In this document: positions 8,665 to 18,687 of the stretch, in pieces
How positions within the stretch are numbered: the first letter of the stretch is position 1
Layout: every line of letters begins with the position of its first letter
The notes under the pieces: generated by a model
Databases searched by the model: none
Told to the model about the DNA's origin: nothing
What the model saw: the letters and a program-made list of their open reading frames with translations, nothing else
Made by a program: the position numbers and the translations under genes
From: Eucommia ulmoides
Lineage: Eukaryota; Streptophyta; Magnoliopsida; Garryales; Eucommiaceae
Direction: 5' to 3'
Assembly: GCA_016647705.1 (NCBI GenBank)
Contig: CM028329.1
Location: 62,265,231 to 62,329,230 of the forward strand
DNA length: 64,000 nucleotides

Positions 8665-10062
8665 CTAGTAATAATATGGTGGAGGTGGTGATTTCACAGG
8701 GGGAGGTGGTGATTTGTAGTAATACGGAGGAGGTGGTGACTTAACAGGTGGTGGTGGAGATTTGTAGTAGTATGGAGGAGGAGGTGACTTCACAGGGGGA
8801 GGGGGTGACTTGTAATAGTATGCAGGTGGTGGTGGCGACTTCACTGGCGGAGGTGGTGACTTGTAGTAATATGGAGGAGGTGGTGACTTCACGGGAGGTG
8901 GTGGTGATTTGTAGTAGTAGGGAGGAGGTGGAGACTTCACAGGTGGGGGTGGTGACTTGTAGTAATATGGAGGAGGTGGTGACTTCACGGGAGGTGGTGG
9001 TGATTTGTAGTAGTAAGGAGGAGGTGGTGACTTAACTGGTGGTGGTGGTGACTTGTAGTAATATGGAGGAGGTGGTGACTTCACAGGTGGAGGTGGTGAT
9101 TTGTAGTAGTAAGGAGGAGGTGGTGACTTAACCGGTGGTGGTGGTGACTTGTAGTAGTATGGAGGAGGTGGTGATTTCACAGGTGGAGGTGGTGATTTGT
9201 AGTAGTATGGAGGAGGTGGAGACTTCACGGGTGGAGGTGGTGACTTGTAGTAATATGGAGGAGGTGGTGACTTCACGGGAGGAGGTGGTGATTTGTAGTA
9301 GTATGGAGGAGGTGGAGACTTCACGGGTGGGGGTGGTGACTTGTAGTAATATGGAGGAGGTGGTGACTTCACGGGAGGAGGCGGTGATTTGTAGTAGTAT
9401 GGAGGAGGTGGTGACTTAACGGGTGGTGGTGGTGACTTGTAGTAGTATGGAGGAGGTGGTGACTTCACGGGCGGAGGCGGTGACTTGTAGTAGTATGGAG
9501 GAGGTGGTGACTTAACTGGTGGAGGTGGTGACTTGTAGTAATATGGAGGAGGAGGTGACTTAACTGGTGGAGGTGGGGATTTATAGTAATACGGAGGTGG
9601 TGGTGATTTCTTGGGTGGAGGCGGGGATTTGTAGTAGTAAGGTGGAGGTGGTGACTTAACTGGTGGAGGTGGCGACTTGTAATAGTATGGAGGTGGTGGT
9701 GATTTCTTGGGTGGAGGCGGGGATTTGTAGTAGTACGGAGGAGGTGGTGACTTAACTGGTGGAGGTGGTGACTTGTAATAATATGTAGGTGGTGGAGGTG
9801 ATTTCACAGGTGGAGGAGGTGACTTGTAGTAATATGGAGGTGGTGGTGATTTCTTAGGCGGAGGCGGGGATTTGTAGTAGTACGGAGGAGGCGGTGATGG
9901 AGAAGGCGGCGGCGGCGACTTGTACAAGTAAGGTGGTGGTGGTGAAGCATATATGTAAGGCTCATTTGCAGCCTCACCACTAGTTGCTAAAAAACTCAAT
10001 GCCAAAGCATAAACAATGAATAGCAGGAGGGGCCACCGCCCCGGTCTTCCCGGACTTCTCAT
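8665..10062 (-). CDS. Extensin 2 (cell-wall glycoprotein, C-terminally shortened)
   Basis: A 465-aa paralogue of the gene at 2458-4371. The start was chosen at 10062 (MRSPGRPGRWP) because it matches the other gene and begins the signal peptide; an in-frame ATG 23 codons upstream lies in the leader just after the TATA box. Signal peptide about 1-32 (ends SGEAA), then about 25 tandem SPPPPVKSPPPPYYYK units that are far more uniform than in extensin 1 and lack the histidine-rich variant. The protein ends YYY followed by TAG; the next codons still encode SPPPPSHS, as in extensin 1, so Lys AAG to Tyr-proximal TAG is a likely nonsense change. The product should still be secreted and cross-linkable. 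Confidence 0.92.
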   Translation of the reverse strand: MRSPGRPGRWPLLLFIVYALALSFLATSGEAANEPYIYASPPPPYLYKSPPPPSPSPPPPYYYKSPPPPKKSPPPPYYYKSPPPPVKSPPPPTYYYKSPPPPVKSPPPPYYYKSPPPPKKSPPPPYYYKSPPPPVKSPPPPYYYKSPPPPKKSPPPPYYYKSPPPPVKSPPPPYYYKSPPPPVKSPPPPYYYKSPPPPVKSPPPPYYYKSPPPPVKSPPPPYYYKSPPPPVKSPPPPYYYKSPPPPVKSPPPPYYYKSPPPPVKSPPPPYYYKSPPPPVKSPPPPYYYKSPPPPVKSPPPPYYYKSPPPPVKSPPPPYYYKSPPPPVKSPPPPYYYKSPPPPVKSPPPPYYYKSPPPPVKSPPPPYYYKSPPPPVKSPPPPYYYKSPPPPVKSPPPPYYYKSPPPPVKSPPPPAYYYKSPPPPVKSPPPPYYYKSPPPPVKSPPPPYYYKSPPPPVKSPPPPYYY

Positions 10063-10114
10063 CTCCGCCGAGGATTGGTTTGTAAGTTGCATGGTTTTGG
10101 GAAGGGGGTTGAGG

Positions 10115-10122
10115 TTTATATA
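10115..10122 (-). promoter_or_regulatory. TATA box of extensin 2
   Basis: TATATAAA on the minus strand about 53 bp before the ATG, in the same sequence context as the TATA box of extensin 1. Confidence 0.7.
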
Positions 10123-10689
10123 GTAGTTCAATGATCAAATTGCTGACAATTTTGGGTTTTTTTATTGCAGCAAACAGGCTGGAATGCTTGACTAAACCCT
10201 TATTAAAAAACACTGAATTTTCCAACCATTGGACAATAATTTAAGGTAGGCCATGAACTAAGACAAGATGCAGAGTAAATAAGCTTAATGTGGAAAGCGC
10301 GTTACTCTATGGAAGGAAAATGGATATGAAGTTTCATTAATTGAGCCAATAAAATCATGTGAAAAAGACATGTTAAATTCTATCTTACTTGGATTAATTA
10401 TTTGGTTGACGAGACGGTACATTCAGTGACCGAAGCGCCATTCGCTCAGTGTTTGGCTCAACCCTCATCGTTTAGTCGCGATAATGCTTTCTTACTGTTT
10501 GGCTCGACCCTCATTCTTTAGTGGAGATAGTGCTAGAATGGAAGACATCTCGAAGATGTTTAACCAAGTAAAAATTAATCTTCCAAATAAAAATTAGATT
10601 ATACCTAAAAATAAGTAGTAAGAGTTGCTTGTCCATAATCCAAAATTTGTAATCTAGTGATTATCTAGTGTATCTCTCAAGTAGAAAAT

Positions 10690-10790
10690 TTTTTTTTTTT
10701 GTACATATGATGAAGAGAGGGGATTGAACTCTATATCTTCTACAAAGATAGTAAATTAGATATCCAGTAGTCTACAAATTCTCCCAACTA
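10690..10790 (-). mobile_element. tRNA-derived SINE, family 1, copy 2
   Basis: Minus strand: A-box-like TAGACTACTGG, TTTGTAGAAGATATAGAG, B-box-like GAGTTCAATCC, body and poly-A (T-run 10690-10699). Same layout as copies at 2083 and 40815. Confidence 0.55.
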
Positions 10791-10865
10791 TTTGTACCAA
10801 AAAAAAAAAATTACTTGTTCATGAAACTCGGTAGGCCAATATCTGATAGTGCGAGCCTCTAAACC

Positions 10866-10867
<2 letters not shown>

Positions 10868-10907
<40 letters not shown>
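10868..10907. repeat. Poly-A tract, 40 bp
   Basis: An uninterrupted A-run after AAACCCT. No processed gene or element body was recognised next to it. Confidence 0.85.
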
Positions 10908-10920
<13 letters not shown>

Positions 10921-11344
10921 AAAAACAAACTCTTTTATATGAGTGGTTTTGATAGGCTTTATTTGATTAGGTAAAGGTAGGTCATATTTCTTTTTCAAAT
11001 TAGTTTTATTTATATGAAAGAAGAAAAATAGTTGCCCGGTCAAACCATCTTTGTAATTATGGTTTTCTTTGTCCTTTGTCTTGTTATGTCTCTGTCTAGA
11101 TATTTAAATATTGAAAAATTGGTCTCTATCTCATAAAAATACTATTTTATAGAATTCTGTAACAGTAATTTTTTTACACTGAGATAGAGCCTAAAAAGTA
11201 ATTTTTAAAATTTTGAGACCTCTAAAAAAATTTCCTTAAATATTTGGCAACAATAATAAAAATCAACAAATCTCCATATTCACACTCGGATTTTTATTTT
11301 ATTTTTTTGGATTTTTTTTTAATAAAACAGTATCTTTAGCATTA

Positions 11345-11560
11345 AAAACAGCTCATGAAATTGAACTTTTAGTCCATACAATCCACATATTACATTAAAT
11401 TTTCTAGAAATTTAAAATTATTGTCAAAAATTCAAAAATCATAAATTACTGTATTTTCTTACATAGAAAAACTACGGTAACTTTTATGTATTACAATAAC
11501 TTTTGTACAGCATGAACTGCACAGGCTAAAATTTTAATTTCATCTCGGTAACTGCAACTT
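11345..11560. mobile_element. Palindromic MITE-like element, copy B
   Basis: Shares with 1571-1830 the order: AGTCCATACAATCCACATATTAC, AAATTATTGTCAAAA, AAATTACTGTA, TACGGTAACTTTTATGTATT, then GGCTAAAATTTTAATTTCAT. Ends are approximate. Confidence 0.4.
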
Positions 11561-11849
11561 CAATAGCAGGTTTTTCCAGGGCCAAATAATAGTGAAAAAA
11601 AATGGCAAAATCCAGATGTGGAAGTGTAGAAGGCAAAATATAAATTAAGACTAATTTTGGAGTTTATAACAACAGGGTTGAGGTTAGTTCTGAGAGCATT
11701 CACATTGCATATGAAAGTTGCTCCATCCAACCTCTGAAAATCATCTGGTGTAAAACATTATGTTCATCAAAGAACAAAGGAAAACAAATGAAAATGACCT
11801 CTCTCTCTCTCCCTCTCTCTCTCTCTCTATGTTCACTACTTGAAAAAAC

Positions 11850-14800
11850 TTATTTTGATGCGTCGCCGCCGAACACCTCCGTGTAACAAATTGGGCAGGC
11901 CTGATAATATTTTTACAAGGTAAAGTCAGCAACATTGTTCAATTGAAGAAAAAAATATGGATGCATTTATTGGGTATTAATGGTGGATTACCTTGTTTAT
12001 GCTAAGCCATTGGCTTCCACAACCGGCATGGTAGAGGTGTTTGCAAGGAAGAGTGATCTGTTTATCGCCTCGTTTATATTCCATTTGGCAAATCACACAC
12101 CTGGATTCACAACATGGAAAAACAAAACAAAGGAATTCAAGTTCATGAAACAGAAAGTTAGGGCGCGCTCGGGTAACATATTTGAAGAAAGAGAGAAGGA
12201 ATTTGTAAACTTTTCTTACGAAATTTTGTTAAAAAATTTTTACAAATCCCTTTATCGAAACAAACTACGTTTTCTTCAAATACGTTTTACCCAAACGCAC
12301 CCTTAACTATCGTCTGTATAATGCGAATAGTCTTCCTAGTAATGTAATGGTAAAAATATATAAAACGGTATATGCAATATTGATATACTGCCTTCGAACC
12401 ACAGTTTTCCAGGTCTCTTGTTGGTCATTTTTTTTTTTTTAAATATAATTTTGCTGATTAAAAAAAGAAAAACATGATCAAGAAAGGAAGAAATATAAAA
12501 GTCAACCATTTTTGCTGGAGAGCAATCATCTTCAGTTGTAAGATGAAGTGGTGGCATCAACAATAAGATAAAGAAGAAGGTAGATAGACAAACCCCCTGG
12601 GCTTAGCCAAGTGTAGGCTTTTAAAAATGTATTACCAACCGTACTTATTAATTATTTGCTTTGCCGGTCGAACCACAAGCAAGTTCACTAAGTCAGCTCT
12701 AACCAGCAAGCAGTACTTGTAATTTTATACCTATTTGTGACCAATTCTTCATCCAAATTTAACAGCCTGACATTAACAGCACACCCGCTAATAACAGCTA
12801 AGTCGCGACTTCTAAACAAATTCATTTTATATTTCAATTTATTAGATTGAAAAGTGAAATTTTAAAACACAAATTGCACGAATTTGGCTGTTGACTTTGA
12901 ATCTAACTACTTCTGGAGTATAATTTGCTGATTTTGTTAAAGAATAGCTGTATAAGGGGACACAATATGCAGATCAAGTACAGTTTTGTACTATTAGTTT
13001 TTATACTAATTGAAAAATGATGGAAATGATATGAAGACTGAGCATATGGTTAAACTGCTTTCATTCTCCAAAACCCTTCAACTACAAAACTTTGCCTCTC
13101 AATCTAAATGAACTAAGGTGGTGTTTGGTAGCATGAAATTCAAGCCTTGGAATTGAAATTGGAAATAAACGCATATAATTTTTTAGAATTTTACATGTGT
13201 CCGTTTCTATTTTTAATCCCGAGACTCCAATTCCAAGAAACCAAACCCTACCTTAAGGTAGACTTCGGCAGCATGGAATTCAAGCCCTGGAATTGAAATT
13301 GAATTGGAAATGAATGCATGTAATTTTTTTAGATTTTTAGGTGTTCATTTTTAATTCCAGTTTCAATTCTGAGGCTTCAATTCTGTGAAGCCAAACACTA
13401 ACTAAAGAGTGTCAAGCCAAACTCTCCTTGACAAACCCAAAACCAACTAACTTTGTTATACTCTATTGTATTTTAACTAATTTGAAATCACATTTATGCT
13501 TGTTAAACTACAGAGAACTTGAGAGTATGGATGGCAATTCAACCCAAACCAACGGGTAACCAAATCAAATTGAACCGAACAGTTCGGTTTTGAAACCGAT
13601 TAAATGGTTTTGGTTACGGTTTTGGTTTTGGAATTGAAAACCGAACCAGTTTTGGTTTTGAGGTAGTAACCGTGAAACCGAACTGTGTAATCGGCATTTT
13701 AGATATATTTTTATTATATATATTACCCTCACTTTTCTTATTTATTTACGTTTTAACCTCTAGTGTGTGTGTGTGTGTGTGTATATATAGGGTTAATTGG
13801 GCTAATTTTAGGATTTTCATAATTTCTTCTAATAATTTCTTAACGGTTTCATGGTTTTGCAGTTTTGGTTTTACATAAAGTTAAATGGTTCGGTTTTAAA
13901 ACCGTTTTCTAAAAAACGACTATTTTGGTTTTGGACCTTTTGGTTTTGGGTTTGGTATATGCCTAACAGTTTTGGTTTTGGTTCCTAGTGAAACAGGCCC
14001 AAAACCAAACAGTTGCCATCCTTACCTAAGAGAATCCTCAGCTCATCTCATTCATCATGAAGTAAGCTAAAAATGACCCTCAAGACAAGCTCATCTTGAG
14101 TGTTTGGACCGCTTTGCAAACACGTGTACAGAGAGGAGGGAATGTATTTAAGGCCAAAAAGCCTTAAGCTGGAATATATAACAAGTAACAACTAACATGC
14201 CTGAAGATTACCTCTCACATCTTGATTTCTTTCTTGAGAAGAAGCCACACTTGAACTTTGAGACTGGAAGCAGGGAAATAAGGTCTTGAGAAAGACCGCG
14301 GTTTTGAGTTCCCACTGACTCACCTAAATCGAGTAATTCCTGAAAAATTATATTGTATGCACAATAACTTAATGAGAAGTTATTAAAAAGTTTGTACCAA
14401 AATTCAAAACAAAAGTAATATCTCAAAAGAGTTTGTAATTTCAAATTTTACGAACTTTAACACCTATTACAATTGATATTCTGAGGGGTGTGAAGATCAA
14501 ATATTGGTTCAAGATGATCTTTAAGTACTAAAGGAAAGAAAAATTTAACCACTATTTGGTTGGAAATTCACACAAAAAAAACCATATTATGTGGCGTTTG
14601 GTTTCAAGAATTGGAGGTTCGAAATTGGAATTGGAAATGAACCCATCCAAAAATTTGAAAATTTCCATGCGTTCATTTCTATTTCCAATTCTGAGTGCTC
14701 CAATTCCATACAACCAAACACTACCTTAGTTGCAAGTCTACTTTTAGAAATGAATGTGTTTCCCCCACATGTTTGGTGCCTAGTTATGTTTTATAAATAC

Positions 14801-16829
14801 AGGTGCAAGGGATGACTATTCCAATAACTCCTTTAACTTTCTCTCTTCTGAAATTATAATAAATTTGCAACAACTTCGTGCACGTGGATCAAATTGCATG
14901 AACCACGTAAATGTTGTGTCATTTGTGCTTGCACACACATGATTGATCTTTGTGTTATTTTCGTTTCACTGATCCTAGAATAGTTGTCCCAACACAACTG
15001 GTATTCTAAGACGTCTAGAAATAAGAAAAATTGAAAAACAATATAAAACCCAACTGCCAGCAGCCATTTTATAACAAAATCACTAGAAGACAGTTTTGCA
15101 AGCCTAGTACGACCTCTTCTAAAACAACACTTGCACAAACAACAGAAACGGGAACAGAACGAAGATGAAACAGAAATATGGACTGTAAAGATATAGGCTT
15201 AAATATGCAAAAAGAGAATAATAAAAATTAAATTATCGCACCTCATATGTCATGTTGTCAGGATCAATATTGTCTTGCCAAACAACCTGAATTATTCAGT
15301 AATGAAGGTGAAGAACCAGTTAATCACTAGTGTACAAGTCAGATTTATTTTTTCTTTTTCACAATTTATGCAATAGTGATGCTTAGCATATACTATCTTG
15401 GAAAAAAAGTGCCACAAAAACAGCCATTGGAAATCTCCATACCTGGAAATCGCGAGCATTATTATGACTCCCAGGACCTAGAAAACAGAGAGGAAAAGTA
15501 CTTAGATCTACTCCGCATGCATTAGAAGTCTAAAAATTATAACGGTAAAGACAGGAAGTCGTGACCGAGTGGAATTCTAGTTATGCTTCAGTTCAGTAGC
15601 ACCACTGAGTGGCTATTGTCTCCAACTGTGTGATGCTCATTTACGTACACAATGAACTTGTTTCCTCAGGTGGCATTTTATTTGCTTATATATATAGCTT
15701 TTGTTTTTGTTCCAAGAAAACTATGTAATAGAAACAAAAATAATACATTTTTGTTCTAATCCCATAAATTTGTTTTAAAAATCATTGAACAAATGGTTAG
15801 TGTGAGATCACACATCGAAAGTATTAGAATGATTGTTTGATATATAAAGTAACATGTGACCTACTACTAGTAACTTAGCTTGACCATTTTTGGCCCTTTG
15901 AACTCAGTCCAAATGTTACTAGGTCAGTGGGACGTATGTGGGCATTACAGTTAGAAACAAAAATCCGGGATTATGCCAAAGGTCATAAAACTAATATGAA
16001 TGTGGAAATTGGCATCACAACAAAAAATAAAACTTACAATCTACGGGATTAGCATGTGAAGCTTCGCCTTGGGCATGTTCAGTTTCATGGTGCTCATCAA
16101 CTACGGCTGAGGGGTTATCAATGTGCCTATTGGCTTCAAGACCCATATGATCATTAACCACATAAGCATGACAGTAATCGTAGTATGAATAACTCCCAGG
16201 TTCGGAATAACCAAATTTGTATAAACTGGTATTCATTGAGGGGTATAAATTTTCCTGCAAATCGTAGGCATTAGACTCCATTGATATGTTAAATCAAACG
16301 ATGTCAAAAAAAATGCAGGAAAACTATTATCATATACAAGCAAGTGAATAAGAATTAGACCAACCCCAATAATTTGCAGATCTTATTTCGCGAATGTGGG
16401 AAAATTTAATATTTACATTAATGCATTATTTAGTATTTAGTATTTAGGTCATATTTCGTATTTAGATTATGTTGACGGATTTGGTTGCTTCTTATTTTCT
16501 TTTTAGTATCTCATTTATTAGGGTGATATTCTTCCAAATTTAGTCCCACGTTATGGCTATATAATGAGGAATGTAGAGCCTTATTATATAGAATTATTAC
16601 ATCATAATAAAACAATTATTTTCCTCTCCAAAATCCTTTTGCAAAACACACAAGGAGACGGGGAAATTTTGTCAAATTATTTATGCACCTGACCATAGGG
16701 GGCATCTGCGAAAATGAAATTAACGTGCTCATATGTTATGCCTTCAAAGAAACCCATAAAACCTCCACCCGAGCCATATGGGATGCCAGTGTTTGCATAA
16801 GGAACTTCCATTTGTGGGTTCCAATTCAT
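11850..16829 (-). CDS. BB: BIG BROTHER-type RING-H2 E3 ubiquitin ligase
   Basis: Spliced gene, coding exons (minus order): 16829-16689, 16254-16038, 15477-15443, 15286-15242, 14339-14212, 12100-11992, 11900-11850. All introns are GT-AG, phases join, and the total is 726 nt = 241 aa, close to Arabidopsis BIG BROTHER as I recall it. Matches to that family: MNTSLYKFGYS (exon 2), WQDNIDPDNMTYEEL, then LGESVGTQNRGLSQ, a basic FFSRKKSRCER, and a C-terminal RING-H2 at residues 190-230 (CVIC, CKHLYH, CPIC). Known family role: E3 ligase that represses organ growth by limiting the proliferation period, linked to DA1. A non-coding first exon probably lies near 17.77-17.9 kb, because a TTTTACAG acceptor sits 19 bp before the ATG. 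Introns 1, 4 and 5 carry transposons. Orthology to BB rather than its closest RING paralogues is likely but not proven. Confidence 0.88.
13117..13252. mobile_element. PIF/Harbinger (Tourist-like) MITE, BB intron 5
   Basis: Starts GGTGGTGTTTGGTAGCATG and ends CCAAACCCTACC, flanked by TAA and TTA(A). The interior holds GGAATTGAAATTGG and its rough inverse. Related copies at 13257 and 14590. Confidence 0.6.
13257..13402. mobile_element. PIF/Harbinger MITE, tandem second copy
   Basis: Begins GGTAGACTTCGGCAGCATGG and ends CCAAACACTAAC, followed by TAA. It lies directly against the previous MITE and shares TTCAAGCC and GGAATTGAAATTG. Confidence 0.55.
13526..14024. mobile_element. hAT-like MITE, copy 3 (both ends present)
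   Basis: The terminal inverted repeats are TATGGATGGCAA and TTGCCATCCTTA. They are flanked by an 8-bp imperfect target duplication, CTTGAGAG (13518-13525) and CCTAAGAG (14025-14032), 6 of 8 identical. An 8-bp TSD and this terminus fit hAT. The interior shares the AAACCGAA/TTTTGGTTTT blocks with the copies at 5.3 and 7.7 kb and includes a TG repeat (13765-13781). It lies in BB intron 5. Confidence 0.65.
14590..14725. mobile_element. PIF/Harbinger MITE, BB intron 4
   Basis: TGTGGCGTTTGGTTTCAAG at the left and ACAACCAAACACTACC at the right, flanked by TTA. Same family as 13117-13402. Confidence 0.6.
16370..16680 (+). mobile_element. LTR-like fragment in BB intron 1
   Basis: Contains TTTAGTCCCACGTTATGGCTATATAATGAGGAATGTAGAGCC followed about 40 bp later by CATAATAAAACAATT. 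A TATA-like motif followed closely by AATAAA is typical of short LTRs. No TG...CA boundaries or coding parts were defined. Confidence 0.35.
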
Positions 16830-18254
16830 CTTTTGAAACACTCTTCTGTAAAAGGAGATCACTTCAGTTTCTACTAAGAGAGCAGTCAATCCTATCGACA
16901 TTTATGCATCAAAAAGTGCTTATTCAAAATAAAACGTACCAGTCTCCAAATTCACAAACCCGCTAATTCATACAAGGAGTATAACGTAAATCAGCTTCAA
17001 AAAAGAAAGCGCATTCGAGATGAATGTGCACAAATATGTCTCAGCAAATCCTGCAAGGAAAATGCCACTAATCGTTTACTAAAATAAGGATTCAGCAGGA
17101 GGAATTAATTTTTGTATAAACAAATGAGTGACAAGCAGGACCAAACAAATAAAAATGGAGAAAACTCTCTTTTTTTTTTTTATCTCAATGTTTTAAATCA
17201 AAATGCACCTTAAACGAAGAAAAGAAAAAGGATTAAAAGCAAACACTTGAAATAAATGCCAAATAATTTATTTTTTCATGAAAAATGTTAATGCAAAACA
17301 ATTGCAAAGTCAGGGAAGCTTCGATCTAATAAAGATGCAGGCGAACAATGGCATAAACAAGCACATTCGACAAATTACGGTTAATTTCATTACAAATTGC
17401 AGTGAATTACATAGAGCTACAAAAGGCACCACATTCTGGAGCTTTGTTATTAGTTCCTTTAAATTGATCACAAGAACAGCATAATTATCAAACACAAACC
17501 ACATTCTCATTCACAACAAGCCATCAACGAACCTCATATCACGCCATTGACACTAACTACTCATCATTTGAAATCGCAGTCGCAAAGATACTCAACAATT
17601 CAATTGAAAGCCAAATTCCGATGAAAAAAACGAAACAACGGAAATGAAATCGTCCATCCATTAAGAGAATCATTCAAATTCCATAGATAAAAACTACGCA
17701 GAGAATAAGATAAAAAGAACAAAGATTGATTCGGTGGGAGAGGTTAAAGAGAGATTAAAGAACCGACATTGCTCGCTTTTTCGACGCCGTCTCTTTAGCT
17801 GATCAAACAAATCTCCAAATATGTATGGCGATGCGCGTGCTTGAAGATTGCTTAGAATGAGAGGGAGCTAATCTCTCTCTCTCTCTCCACACTAAAACTG
17901 TGTGTGATTGTTGTGGTGGTGGCGCCTTTATGCAGGAGTTAACAGATGCACGCAAAGAAACTCGGTTACAGGGTTTTTGACACTTTCTACCCCTAATTTT
18001 AACTATTATTTTAATTTGGTCCTTATTATTTCAATTTTACAAGTTTTGTATTGATTCCACTTCGGTCCAAATTAATAACTCCATTACAAATTTTTATGGA
18101 AAACCGTCGTCTGTAAGTGCACTCAACTATTTCTAAAAGGACTTAAGGCCATTTTCATCGATATTTTTTTTTTGGGGTTGAAATGTTAATAAAGTCCCGT
18201 AAAAATAGTCAGATACTTGGACTTGGACTGTAGTTGGATGATTAAAAACTTTAA
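16830..18254. other. Likely 5' UTR intron, first exon and promoter of BB
   Basis: Acceptor TTTTACAG on the minus strand at about 16849. The probable transcribed leader lies near 17770-17900, with a CT/GA repeat at 17875-17887. Beyond 17.9 kb the sequence is AT-rich with no gene. The upstream exon boundary could not be fixed. Confidence 0.4.
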
Positions 18255-18687
18255 GGTGGCGTTTGATTAGTGTTTCCATTTTTTTATTTCTACTTCCAAT
18301 AAACTGGATGGGATGACAATTATATTCTCATTCTGGAGTATTTTGAAAACAGAAATATATTTGGTAACAACCATTTTCTTGAAATTCTTTTAATTTATGT
18401 GAGCAGAAACAAGAAACAAATCTGGTTGCAACATTTGTTCTTCTTTTTTTCTTTAAATGTACAGTCGCAGGCCAAGTGGTGGTGGTCGACGGGATGGTAG
18501 TGAGAATAATTTTTATGGAAATGAATAGAAATCAATATTTTTTATTTCTCAAATTATTAAAAAATTCAAGAAACAGTCTCAAATTGTTCTAAAAAATTTA
18601 AGAATAAAAATATTTTTATCAAACGCGTTTCTATATATTATCCCAAAAATTTGGAAGCAGGAACAGTAATAGTAACCAACAACGGCC
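18255..18687. mobile_element. PIF/Harbinger-like MITE with TAA duplication
   Basis: Left end GGTGGCGTTTGATTAGTGTTTCC; right end (reverse) GGCCGTTGTTGGTTACTATTACTGTTCC. TAA flanks both sides (18252-18254 and 18688-18690). No ORF. Confidence 0.6.

Larger units (their letters stand above)
10123..11849. other. Intergenic region between extensin 2 and BIG BROTHER
   Basis: Contains the extensin 2 upstream region, a SINE (10690-10790), a 40-bp A-run (10868-10907), a palindromic MITE copy (about 11345-11560) and a CT-repeat in the likely 3' UTR of the next gene (11801-11828). No gene is supported. Confidence 0.5.
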
